64,000 bases of DNA from Hemileia vastatrix (lineage: Eukaryota; Basidiomycota; Pucciniomycetes; Pucciniales; Zaghouaniaceae). The stretch spans positions 15,205,001 to 15,269,000 of the forward strand of contig JASXTE010000016.1 of assembly GCA_030280995.1 (NCBI GenBank). The letters run 5' to 3'. This document shows, piece after piece, positions 45,386 through 55,522 of this stretch (the stretch's first letter is position 1; every line of letters starts with the position of its first letter). A model generated the notes under the pieces. It was not told the origin of the DNA. It made no database searches and was given only the letters and a program-made list of their open reading frames with translations. The position numbers and the translations under genes are program-made.

Positions 45386-47767
45386 ATGGCTTCTGGTTCT
45401 GCTATTCATGTGGTGACTGTCAGTGGGGGGGATGGTCCTCCTTCTGTGATGGTTAGGGAGTGTGTGAGGATTAAAACTTGGGATGGTACCAAGTTTAATG
45501 GGGAGGATGTCAAGTGGTTTCTATAGAAGTATGAAACTGCTGCTGGAGTGGATGGTGCTTCCTACCTGGAAATGGTGAAGCAGATTATCTTCTTCATTGG
45601 TGATAGGTCAGTGGAGAAGGAGGTTGTGGCCATGTCTGGCTACAAGAAGAGGGATTGAAAATTGCTGTGTAGGGAGATGGTGGAGAGATGGGGTGTCAGG
45701 TTCACTATGGTGGATCTGAACAAGGTTGTCAGTGAATGGCAATCTTATGGTGGTGTTGGTAACTTACATAGTTACAGGAAGTTTCTGCTACAGTTTGATC
45801 CTGTGGTGGAATATTTGGTGGAAGTGGAGGAGCTGGCACATGAAAATGCTGCCAAAGATGTTTTTTGGTCTGCCCTGGCTAGAGATGTCAGGATGGATGT
45901 TTTGAAGGAGTTGTCAAGAAAGGAATTGATGAAGACTCTTTCTAATGTGGATCAGAAGTTGCCTGCCTTGGATAAGGTGAAGGAGGCCTTTGAGGCCCAT
46001 TTGAAGTTATTGGCTGTGGACACCTATCAGGAGGGGTGTGCCAAGTATGTCAGCAAAGTCAGTGAGGCTTTGGCTGAAGAGGAAGTTAGGGAGAAGAAGG
46101 AGGAGAAGAATTTGGTGCAGGTTCCCAAACAGGAGAGGGACCCAATGGTGGAGCAGCTGGCTGATCTGACAAAACAGCTGCACATTTTTGTCCAGGAGGC
46201 CAAGAAGGTTAATAAGGCACCTTCTCAGCCAAGAGATTTTGAAAGGAGGGCTGGTAGAAGTGATCCTTGGGTTTGCTCTTATTGCAGTAGGAGGGGGCAC
46301 AGGTCCAATGATTGTTGGGCACTGAACAGAGATGTGTCTGAAGGAAAAGTGGAGTTTGATGGCAGGGTTTTTAAGTTCCCTGACGGTTCTTTTGTGAAGC
46401 CCAGTGAGGGGCATGCTCCTGTTGATTTGGTCAGGAGAAGAGGTGGTCTCAATCAAAGGAGGCCAAGATTTGAGGAGATTCCTGATCAGGGGAAGTCTTC
46501 TGTTAAGGTAGATGAGCACGTCAAGGGAAAGGGGAAGGAGGTCAATAAGGTCTCTTTTTCTACTTCTTTTGGTGGTTTGGAGTTGTATTCTTGTGGTGGA
46601 CAGTCAAGTGTTAAATGCTTGGCTGGTGTTTATGATGTTGAAGCAGGAAAGGTGGGAAGGCCTAAGAGCAGTTCTCAGGCCCAACCAAAGCAAAATGCTT
46701 CAAAGGGTGATCCTAAGCTGAGTGCAGCTAGGAAAAGGTACAGCAAAGAGGAGCTGTACAAGATGCAGAAGGGTATGGCTGACATGATCCCCCCTAGTTT
46801 TGGTGCATTGGACCTGAATGGTGAGCCAATGCCAATGGAGGTGGATTCTGACTCCGAGGAGGATGTCCCTTTGGCTTCATTGCCAAAGCCTGTTGGAGTC
46901 AGAGTTTCTGGTGAGGGATCTGGTTTGGTTCCTGTTAATGGTAAATCTGTTGGTGGTGCTGGTCCTCAAGAATCTTCTAGGACGAAGGTGGTGAAGCAAA
47001 GAGCTTACTTTGAGAGGCCAGTAGTGTCTGGTCAAGTTAATTTTATGGACTCTGTCCTGGAAAGGATGAATCAGGGTCAGGTTTCCCTATCTTATGGGGA
47101 ATTGTATGCTATCATTCCAGGGTTGGCTGATAGGCAGAAGAAGTTGTTGACCAGGAGAAGGGTTTCTTCTGGTGAGGTAGAATACATTTGTGATTCTGCT
47201 GAAAAGTCTGGTGAAGGGTTGGAAACTCATTTTTCTGCTCCTCTGGGATATGTCAATGTCACTCTGAATGGCAGGGAAGCAAGGGCATTGGTGGATTCAG
47301 GTTCTCAGATAAACCTGATTTCTTTGTTTGAGGCAACTCATATGGGCCTCCCCATCAAAACTGGTATTGGTGGGAATTTGAGAGGGATCAGTGGCCATGT
47401 CACTGGATTGGTTGAAACTTCAGAGTTTGTGAAGTTAGATGTTGGAGGAGCCTCAGGGAAGGTTCATTTTTACTTTTCTAAAGGTAATGTAAAAGCAGTT
47501 TTGGGTGGGCCATTCATGATGGATTTTCAGGCAAGAATAGGTTATCAATTTGATTTGGGAATCAGTTTGGAGTTGACTGGTGAAGACGAAAGGAGGCTTC
47601 ACATGAGGTTGTCATCCCCTGGAGAGGATGGTTGGGAGACTAGGCCTGGTTTATCTTCAATGTGCCAGTGCATGGACTGCTGCAGGAGAAGGAAGGAAGT
47701 GGGTGCTGCCTCTGGTTTTTTGGAGTGCGGCTCAGGCTCTATTGAGAGTCTGTCTTTTTTAGAGTAA
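45386..47767 (+). pseudogene. ORF1 gag-protease, copy C, two in-frame stops
   Basis: Starts MASGSAIHVVTVSGGDGPPS at the first ATG after the primer site. TAG at 45,524-45,526 and TGA at 45,656-45,658 interrupt it; each fits one C-to-T or G-to-A change (Gln and Trp codons). The rest is open to TAA at 47,765-47,767. A gag-like helical region is followed by a CCHC zinc knuckle (CSYCSRRGHRSNDC, near residue 300), a long basic and Ser-rich linker, and an aspartic protease with ALVDSGSQINLIS. Gag forms the particle and binds RNA; the protease cuts the polyprotein. Protease in the gag ORF rather than in pol is a notable layout. It cannot make full-length product unless stops are read through. Confidence 0.88.
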
Positions 47768-47769
47768 TG
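47765..47769 (+). promoter_or_regulatory. TAATG stop-start overlap between ORF1 and ORF2
   Basis: The ORF1 stop TAA shares its last A with the ORF2 start ATG. Such overlaps allow termination-coupled reinitiation in several retroelements; here that is inferred. Copy A has TAATA instead. Confidence 0.65.
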
Positions 47770-50700
47770 AGGGCTGATCACCCTAGTGCTACAACCTCTC
47801 CCCGAGATGAGGAAATCCCAGGTTGTAGTAGGTCAGCTCCCTTGGAGATATACCAAGTGGATTTTCAACTTTCTCTTTTTAATGTTTCTCTTCTCTGCAA
47901 GTATTCATCAAGTTTTTTATCAAGTCTCTGTTCTCTCTCAAGATTCTTAATTATTTTTAATTCAAGTTCAAAGAAGAAGATTGGTTATATATCTTTATTG
48001 AAAGATATGCGGAAAAGTTTTGGGGCGATGAGATTGGGGTCTAAAAGTAAGTCCTCCCAATTGTGCACCTCTAGGGTTTCTTCTACACCTTTCAAAAACA
48101 TTACCTGGGCCACACCTGTGAGCATTGGGGAAACCCCTAGTTATTTTTGTAGGTCAGAAGAAAACTCAAGAAAAGAAGATAAAAATTTCAAGATAATTCA
48201 TGAAAATCAAGAAAAAAATCTGAAGATAATGAATAAAGAAGACACGAAATATTTTTGTGAAGATCATCAAGATCTATTTTTGGGCCTCCAGCATGAGGTT
48301 AAACTGCAGAGAATTTTGAAGAAAGAAGATCATCAAGATCAATTTTTGGACCTCCAGCATGAGGATAAACTGCACAATTTTAGAAGATGTGATTCAGAGG
48401 ATGAATCAAGATTTGAAGATTTGGAAGTTGGAAGTGAGGATGAAGATGTGGAATTGCAGAAAAGCTTTGGAGTGGTGAGATTGGGGTGTAAAAGTAAGTC
48501 CTCCCAATTGTGCACCGCTAGGGTTTCTTCTACACCTTTCAAAAACATTACCTTGGCCACACATGTGAGCAATGGGGAAACCCTTGGTTTTTGTTCCAGG
48601 TCTGGTGGTGAAGATTTCCTGAAGATCCCTCAAGTTGAAGGTGGAGCGGCAAAGTATAAGAAGGTAGCGCAGAAGATTAGCCCTGTCAATGAGCCTATGC
48701 CTGCGGGTTTGAATCCGCCTTTGAAGAGACCTCCTTTGTCAAGAGATCCGTACTGTACTCCTTTGGTGAAGAATCCTCCAGAATTTGTAGAGACGGCGAG
48801 GGTGACCGTGGAAAGATTGAAAGTTGTTAATTTTGGTCCTGATGGGTGGTTGTCTGAGGAAGAAAAGAAGTTGTTGTTACACATTATTGTGCTAAGGGAA
48901 AAAGCGGTGGCATTTGTTGAGGAGGAAAGGGGTGTATTGAAGCACTCTTATGGGGAACCTTACTTGATTCCTGTAGTTTGTCATGAACCTTGGCAAATCA
49001 AACCTATTCCGATTCCAGCCGCTATCCGAGAGGATTTTGTAGAGATTGTTAGGGAAAGAGTCAGGACTGGGTTATACGAACAATCAACATCCAGTTACTC
49101 AAGTCCGGTGTTCTGTGTAAAGAAGCAGGATGGAAAGTTGAGGGTGGTTCATGATCTTAGAGCCTTGAATAGAGTCACTATCAAGGACGCTGGTATGCCG
49201 CCAAGTGCAGAGGATTTTGTTGAAGATTTTGCTGGAAGGGTGTGTTATGGTTTGGGTGATATTATGGGTGGTTATGATGAGAGGGAACTCCATATGGATT
49301 CAAGGCCTCTCACAACTTTTGAGACTCCTTTGGGAAGATTTCAGCTCACTAGGTTGCCTCAAGGAGCAACTAATTCAGTGGCAGTTTATCAAGCACAGAT
49401 GGCTTGGATTTTTCAGGATGAGGTTCCTACTCATGCTGGTATTTTTATTGATGATGGTGGAATTAAAGGACCATCCACTGATTATGGTAATGAGGTGTTA
49501 GCGGAGAACACTGGAATAAGGAGGTTTGTGTGGGAATATGCAATAACTCTAGAGAGAGTGTTGTTCAGGATTGAAGAGGCTGGTTTGACCATTTCAGGGT
49601 CAAAATTCTGTTGTTGTGTTCCCGCTTTGGAAATTTTGGGTCATGTGGTATGTAAAGGGGGAAGGATTATGGCGAAGAAGAAGATTAATAAAATTCAGGC
49701 ATAGCCAAGGCCTAAAAATACTACTGAAGTCAGAGGATTTTTGGGTGTATGTGTATATGTCAGGATTTTCATTAAGGATTTTTCTTTGTTGGCTTCACCT
49801 TTAAGAAGGTTGAACAGAAAAGATGCAGATTGGGAATGGACGGAAGAGTGTGAAGAGGCTTTTCAGAAGCTGAAAAAGGTTGTTGGTGAAGATATAATTC
49901 TTCACAAGTTGGATTATGGTGTTGGTGCTGGAAAGATTTATCTGGCAGTGGACTCAAGTTATATTGCTTCTGGTGCTGTTTTGTCTCAGGAGGATAAGAC
50001 TGGGAGGGTCAGGCCAGTAAGGTATGAGTCTGTGGTGTTTAATGAGGTGGAATCTAGGTATTCTCAACCTAAGTTGGAATTGTGTGGCGTAGCTAAAATT
50101 TTAAAGAAGCTGCAGACGGTTTTGTGGGGGCAGCATTTTGAGCTGCAGGTGGATGTAAAATCTTTGGTTCAGATGATCAATACACCTAGTCTTCCAAATG
50201 CTCCAATGACTAGGTGGGTGGCATTTATTCAACATTTTTCTTTTGACCTGGTACACAAACCAGGTAAAACTTTTACTATGCCTGATGGGTTATCAAGGAG
50301 GCCACCTACAGATGAGGATTCTGATTCTTAAGAGTTTGAGGAAGATGTTTTAGTGATTAGGGCCAGCACAAAGGGTGCTGAGGATTTTTCTTTCCTCCCC
50401 CATGAGGCTAAACTGGATGATTGTTCTAACCTCCCCCAAGAGACTAAACTAGCTGGATCTGATCTTGATTCTGGTGATCAGGATGTTTTTGTTGATGAAG
50501 ATGGAGTTGTTGTTTGGGACAGCTCAAAATTGGAAAAGGGTGTTTTTGTTAGTGAACTGGATTCTCACAAGGTTCAGTGGAAAGAGGACGATGTGCCAAA
50601 ATACAAAGATTGGTGTCCTGTTTGGGCTGCTCAATTGGCTCATGTTCACACTGGTGATTTTGATGACAGAGTTGTACCCTTGGATGTGGTTTTGTAGGAT

Positions 50701-51987
50701 TTTGAAGATGAGACCTGGGGTCAATCTGGGTTTTATTTTATTTTGGTGGAATATCTGTTGACCTTGGAGTGGCCAGATATTTGTGATGATGATACTTGGT
50801 TGGCAATCAAGAAGAAGAGTCCTGGATTTTATGTGTCAGGAAGGCGCTTGATGAGAAGGAGACATCCTAATCCTCAAGTGGTGGTGACTCAGAAGAACGG
50901 TCAAGAATTGGTTTTGAAGTCTTTGCATGAAGACCTTGGTCATAGAGGCTTTAGGGAGACTTATAGAAGAGTAGCAGACAGATTTTGGTGGCCAGGTATG
51001 AAGTTGGCTGTGCAGGGTTGGGTTCAATCTTGTGAAGATTGTCAAAGAAGAAGTCACTTAAAACCTAAGGAGGTCGGCCGTGCTACTGGCAAATCAACTG
51101 TTTTTGGAAGGGTCAGTCTGGATGCTGTCCATATTAAAGAGGACAGGTATAAATACTTGATTGTTGCTAGGGATTATTTGTCTGGTTGGGTTGAGGCAGT
51201 GCCTCTGGTTAATTTGACTGCCAAGAATGTGGCAGAGTTTTTGAAGAAGAAGTGGATTTATAGGTATGGGTTGATGAAGTTGGTGACTGTTGATGGTGGG
51301 CCAGAGTTTGGTGCCAAATTTAAAGAAGCTGTGGCTAGTGTTGGTTCTAGGGTTAGAGTGGCTACACCGTAATATCCTGAAGCTGAAGGCATGGTTGAAA
51401 GAGGCCATCAAGTTATCAAGAATGCTTTGGTGAAGATGTGTGGAGATAGTGCCGAAAAGTGGAGTCATTATTTACCCTTGGTTTTATTTGCGGATAGGGT
51501 CACTGTGAAGAGGACAACTGGCTATTCTCCTTATTAGTTAATTTTTGGTCAGAAAGCTGTTCTACCAGTGGACTTGGAAGCTGTCACTTATCTTGGAATT
51601 GATTGGGATGACGTGCACTCAATAGAAGATTTGCTCTGTGCCAGGATGCAACAGTTGGAATGTAGAGAGGAATGTCAAGAGAAGGCGTACTCTAGAATGA
51701 TGAAGATTAGGAATCAATCAGTCAGGTACTGGGACAAGAAGTTGGCTCATAGACTCAGGAATCCCTTGAAACCTGGTTGTTTGGTTTTGGTGTATAATAG
51801 AAGTTTGGAGAGTCAGTGGGGGAAAATTTTTGCTGACAGATGGAATGGACCTTACAGAGTCAGATCTCAGGCGTCTGGAGGTTCTTATGTTTTGGAAGAG
51901 TTGGATGGTGCAGTCTTGAAAAAGAGGGTGGCTGCAGACCAAGTGAAGAGGTTTTATCCCAGAGGCACTAGGCATGAAGAAGATTGA
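47767..51987 (+). pseudogene. ORF2 pol (RT, RNase H, integrase), copy C, five in-frame stops
   Basis: One frame from ATG 47,767 to TGA 51,985-51,987, ~1,406 codons. Internal stops are TAG 49,702, TAA 50,329, TAG 50,695, TAA 51,370 and TAG 51,535; all are reachable by C-to-T or G-to-A changes. The ~380-residue N-terminal extension contains an internal duplication. RT has LRVVHDLRALNRV, RLPQGATNS and the active site GIFIDDGGIKGP (FIDD in place of YxDD, as in a basidiomycete Gypsy clade). RNase H begins LAVDSSYIASGAVL. Integrase has the zinc finger HEDLGHRGF...CEDCQRRSH and D,D,E at SLDAVHI, TVDGGPEFG and EAEGMVERGHQ. No chromodomain is seen. Product would copy and insert the element, but this copy is dead without readthrough. 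Confidence 0.88.
48005..48605 (+). repeat. Direct duplication inside the pol N-terminal extension
   Basis: 48,008-48,155 and 48,459-48,603 are ~85% alike by eye. Both encode KSFG, then RLGxKSKSSQLC and RVSSTPFKNIT, with the same frame. Each copy ends in a pyrimidine-rich stretch and TTTGTAGGT or TTCCAGGT, resembling a 3' splice site. The same pair exists in copy A. Confidence 0.8.
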
Positions 51988-52124
51988 CTCCGCAATGAGG
52001 ATAAGCTACAGACCATTCTTTAATTTTGGTTTTTTTTATGGTGATGCTATGCATCTGTTTGTTGGAAACTTTTGTTAGAGGGTACCCATGGGTGGGGCTT
52101 CTAGATTTGATCTTGGCAAGTGTA

Positions 52125-52426
52125 GGGGTGACTGATGGGCTGGCTGCTCTATCAACAGTTACCCCAGATTGTCTGTTTCCAACCCTTTCTCTTAATTTGG
52201 TTGAACCCTAGTATTGGTTTATTTTAACAGGTTTTAGTACTCTATGACTTTAAACTGGAATTTACTTTGGTTTTCAAGTGCCGGACTCTTCACTCTTATT
52301 GGTTTTGGTTTTTTTGTGTTGAATGTTGTGTTTTTGTTAGAAGGTACCCAGGGGGGGCTTCTAGATTTTATTTTGACAAGTGTGGGGGTAACTGATGAGC
52401 TGGCTGCTCTGTAGAACAGTTACCCC
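52125..52426 (+). other. Two H1 hairpins, copy C
   Basis: 52,125-52,165 has arms GGGGTGACTG and CAGTTACCCC (one G-U pair). 52,385-52,426 has perfect arms GGGGTAACTG and CAGTTACCCC. Each is preceded by GGTACCCA...GGGGCTTCTAGATTT, so the pair is a ~260-bp direct duplication. Single motif copies follow at ~52,230 and 52,497. Stretches 51,988-52,124 and 52,530-52,790 hold nothing else I recognise. Confidence 0.7.
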
Positions 52427-52797
52427 AGAATGTCTGTCTCAAGACTTTTGTTTTTCCTAGTTGAATTCTAGTTCTGTTGTTTATTATTCAGGTTTTAAGT
52501 CCTCTATGACTTTAAACTGGTTTGGGACTGGCTTCTTTATCTTTGGTTCTTTAAGATTGGTGGTGGATCACTGGTGGTCTCCCATCATTTTTACTTATTG
52601 GAGGGAGCCCACCCAGTGATCATTTCTATGGACCGGAATTTCCCTTATTGGACCATCTATGGAGCTGGACTGTCTTTGATTTTGCAGTTATGATTTATCT
52701 GGATAGAAGTTTTAGATTATTTTCTTTTTTCTCTTTTTTTCTTTTAATTTTTTTATGGGGGTTGTTTAAAATTATAAAATCAAAAGATAGGGTGTTA

Positions 52798-53064
52798 CCA
52801 CATCAGGGTCACCTGGATGTGGGCAAGCATTGTTGGGGAAAGGCTCATCAATTGGCCGGGCAATGCTATTTTCTTATTTTTAATTATTATTTATTTCATG
52901 TGTTTTTGTGTTACATTATTTTTTATTATTTTCTGAATTTCTAAATTTTTGAATTTCGTTTTCTGTTAACCATTTAAAAGAATTAATTGTGTATCCACAT
53001 CAAGGTGCACTTGGATGTGGGTAAGGTATCAGGGGATCAGCTCATCAATTGGCTGGGGGATACC
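52798..53064 (+). other. Paired H2 hairpin units, copy C
   Basis: Unit 1: CCACATC with GATGTGG (52,798-52,822), then GCATTG with CAATGC (52,827-52,866). Unit 2: CCACATC with GATGTGG (52,995-53,020), then GGTATC with GATACC (53,025-53,064). Both second hairpins enclose CTCATCAATTGGC with an inner GGC/GCC or CAGC/GCTG stem. The outer stems differ in sequence but both pair. 53,065-53,228 is A/T-rich without other features. Confidence 0.7.
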
Positions 53065-53228
53065 ATTTGTATTATTTTTTAAATTTTATTTTATTTCATT
53101 TATTTTATTTCATTTCATTTTAGTTATTAATTTTTAATTTTAGTATATTAGTAGATACAAAACAAAAAAAAACAAAAAAAAAATTCTGAAATTATTTTTA
53201 TTAATTGTTTTATATTATTATTATGTTT

Positions 53229-54780
53229 CTAATCTTTTTTCAGGAGCTCATTGTCTGGATGATGAAGCTTCTGGAGGCTGGTCCGGATTGTGATGACGTT
53301 TTTGTTTTTTGTTGGGATTGTGGGAAGCACTGTGTTCTTTGAGGTGCATCCTGCTGGAGAGATTATAGGGATTGGATTAGAGGGAAGTTCAGAGGAGGAA
53401 GAAGAAGAGGCAGGAATGGAGTGCTGGAGGGTGTGTTTAATGATCCTAGACATTTTCCAGTGGTCGTCCAGTAGGCGCTTTCTCAAGGATTTTTCAAAGT
53501 CATTCAAGGGTCCATGGAGGGAAAAGGCTTTTAACATATTGGAACACATGGTGCTTAGGTGTTTCTTCATGTCTCCATAATCCAGGGTCAAAGAATTTTC
53601 AAGAGTTTGGCCAACTCCAATAATAGATTCAGGAGGAGGGGTGCCAACTAGACAAGAAGAATTGGATCAGTAATTATTTTTGTTGAAGAAATGGAATAAT
53701 TAATTTGGTACTTACAGATTGGAAGCTCATCAAATCTGTAAGCAGCTGGGACTTGGATCTCTGTCGATTTTGTTATGGTCATAGTGGGTGGATCAACTAG
53801 GGAAAGATATGGATTCTCATGGTTTTCCTCTGAAGGATCCTGAGAAGGTGAACTAGGATGCTGATGTTCCTGGGGCCTAGTTGGAGCAGTGAGATTGTTT
53901 TTGTTGTTGTGGTTGTTATTTCTGTTGGATTCAGCTGGAGGAGGTGCTGGTGATGGAGTACCAGGGTTGTTAAAGGATGGAGCAGGAGAGGGGGATTTTG
54001 AAGCAGACTGCTCTCTTCTGGATGGAGAATTTGAAGAGATGGAACTGTCAGAAGAGTAGTTGGCTGACAGAGGAGAGGTGTAGTTTCTTTGTCTTAGTTG
54101 GGGACGAAGTTGTTGTGGAGCAGTGTGTGGTGTTCTGGTTTCTTCTTGGGGTTCTCTGGCAGTTCTCTTAGAAATCTGGGAAATTTTGGTGTTTTTGGAT
54201 TTTGGAAGGGTGGATTGCATTGCTCTGGGAGCAGTAGGAGGTAGTTGGGTTGAGTTGTTATTGTTGTCTGGATGAATTTGGCTATTTTCTGGCCGTTTTT
54301 GGAGGTTTTGGCCCTGATTTTTACTGTTTGGTGAGGCGGGTGGGCCGCCTGGAAGCGGTCTAGGAGCCTAGGGGTTGATTTTGAAGCTTTTGGAGCTAAT
54401 TTAGCAGTGATAAAAGCAGTTTCTTGAGAAGCTAAGGCTGGTCTTTTGGGAAGAGTGCGGGAAGCTGAGCTTCTGGATCTTCTGGAAGGAGCTGAAGATA
54501 GAGAGGAAGAGGATGGCCCAAGTTCTGGAGACCTGGTAGGGGATCTGGAGATGTACTTGTGAGAAGGAGAAGGCGGAGGAATAGGATAGTGGGCATCTCT
54601 GTCACATTTCTTTTTTTTGGAATAGCAAGAGTCACAAGCCCTGTTGTAGAATTTGGCTTCTGGATTTGGAAGAGTGAATGTGCAAGGTCTGCACATGTGG
54701 ATGCACTGTTTGCAGGCATAGTCCCTTGGAGCAGTGAAGCAAGGAAGAGTAGAGGAGTCAACAGCAGGGGATCCAGACAT
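53229..54780 (-). CDS. Antisense gene alpha: Cys-cluster protein, spliced, best copy
   Basis: Start ATG at 54,780: MSGSPAVDSSTLPCF, then seven Cys spaced C-x2-C-x3-C-x2-C-x15-C-x2-C-x6-C; the last part (CDSCYSKKKKCDRD) looks like half of a GAL4-type zinc cluster. A long Ser/Pro/Asn-rich middle follows. Reading changes frame between ~54,375 and 54,345 at a GC-rich cassette, then stays open to a clean intron: donor GTAAGT at 53,715, acceptor CTAG ending at 53,648 (68 nt). The final exon (53,647-53,229) contains the most conserved part, MCSNMLKAFSLHGPLNDF and WKMSRIIKHTLQHS. The intron signals work only on the minus strand, so this is a real gene opposite to gag-pol. Role unknown; nucleic-acid binding and regulation of the element are inferred. 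Possibly broken at the frame change. Confidence 0.7.
54335..54375 (-). other. GC-rich cassette at the alpha frame change
   Basis: On minus it reads CTAGACCGCTTCCAGG then CGGCCCACCCGCC. CCGC can pair with GCGG. Related cassettes lie in copy A alpha (~3,040-3,100), copy B alpha (~22,040-22,075) and in all family-1 LTRs. Confidence 0.55.
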
Positions 54781-54929
54781 GATTTGTGGTGTGAAAGGTG
54801 AGGAAAAGGATAAGAGAAGATTTTGTCAGTGATGAGTAGAAGATGAAGTGAAGGCGGACGCTCCGTGGGTCTAGCTGTGTGTGTATTGCATGAAATTGGC
54901 TGGGTCAGATTCATTCAAGATTCTGGCAG

Positions 54930-55465
54930 TCCTCTATGACTCTAAACTGGAAATTTTATCAGTCCATCAAGACTCTAAACTGAAAAAGCTATGGTATCAA
55001 GTCAGTCCATCAAGACTTTAAACTGAAATCTGGTTTCTGTTAGTCCTCCAAGACTTTAAACTTTCTGGTTTCAAGATTTTGTCAAGAAGTAGTCCGTCAA
55101 GACTTTAAACTGAACACTGTGTTAGTCCCCCAAGACTTTAAACTGAGGGTTGTAAGTCCCCCAAGACTATAAACTGAAGAAAAAGGCTTTTGTTGTAGGA
55201 GTTGATTTTGAAAGATTGGTGGAGGGTATCCACAGGGGGAGCCTCCGAATTCAGCAAAGGCAAGTTTGGGGGTAATTGATGGGCTGGATGCTCTATTCAC
55301 AATTACCCCAGAATTTTAGTTTTTTCTCTGTGTCTTAATGTGGTTGATCTCTGGTTCTGGGTTTATGATTTAGGTTTTTGAGTCCCCCAAGACTTTAAAC
55401 TGAGGGTTTTTGAGTCCCCCAAGACTATAAAATGAGGATGGTCCCCCAAGACTTAAAACTGAGGG
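54930..55465 (+). repeat. Cluster of ~10 copies of the ~20-nt motif between alpha and beta, copy C
   Basis: Copies start near 54,932, 54,961, 54,999, 55,040, 55,091, 55,123, 55,155, 55,380, 55,411 and 55,440, with consensus AGTCCCCCAAGACT then TTAAACTGA. The first seven are upstream of the alpha start (54,780, minus). Two more copies are at ~52,230 and 52,497. Confidence 0.88.
55269..55309 (+). other. Hairpin H1 with a compensatory base-pair change, copy C
   Basis: Arms GGGGTAATTG and CAATTACCCC. Compared with the other copies a C-G pair has become T-A on both sides, so pairing is kept. The inner GGGC/GCTC stem is also kept through a G-U pair. Confidence 0.75.
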
Positions 55466-55522
55466 TTGTTTGTGGTTACATCCTATAGAGGGTGTGGTCA
55501 ATTTTTCTTTTCTGAATCAAAC

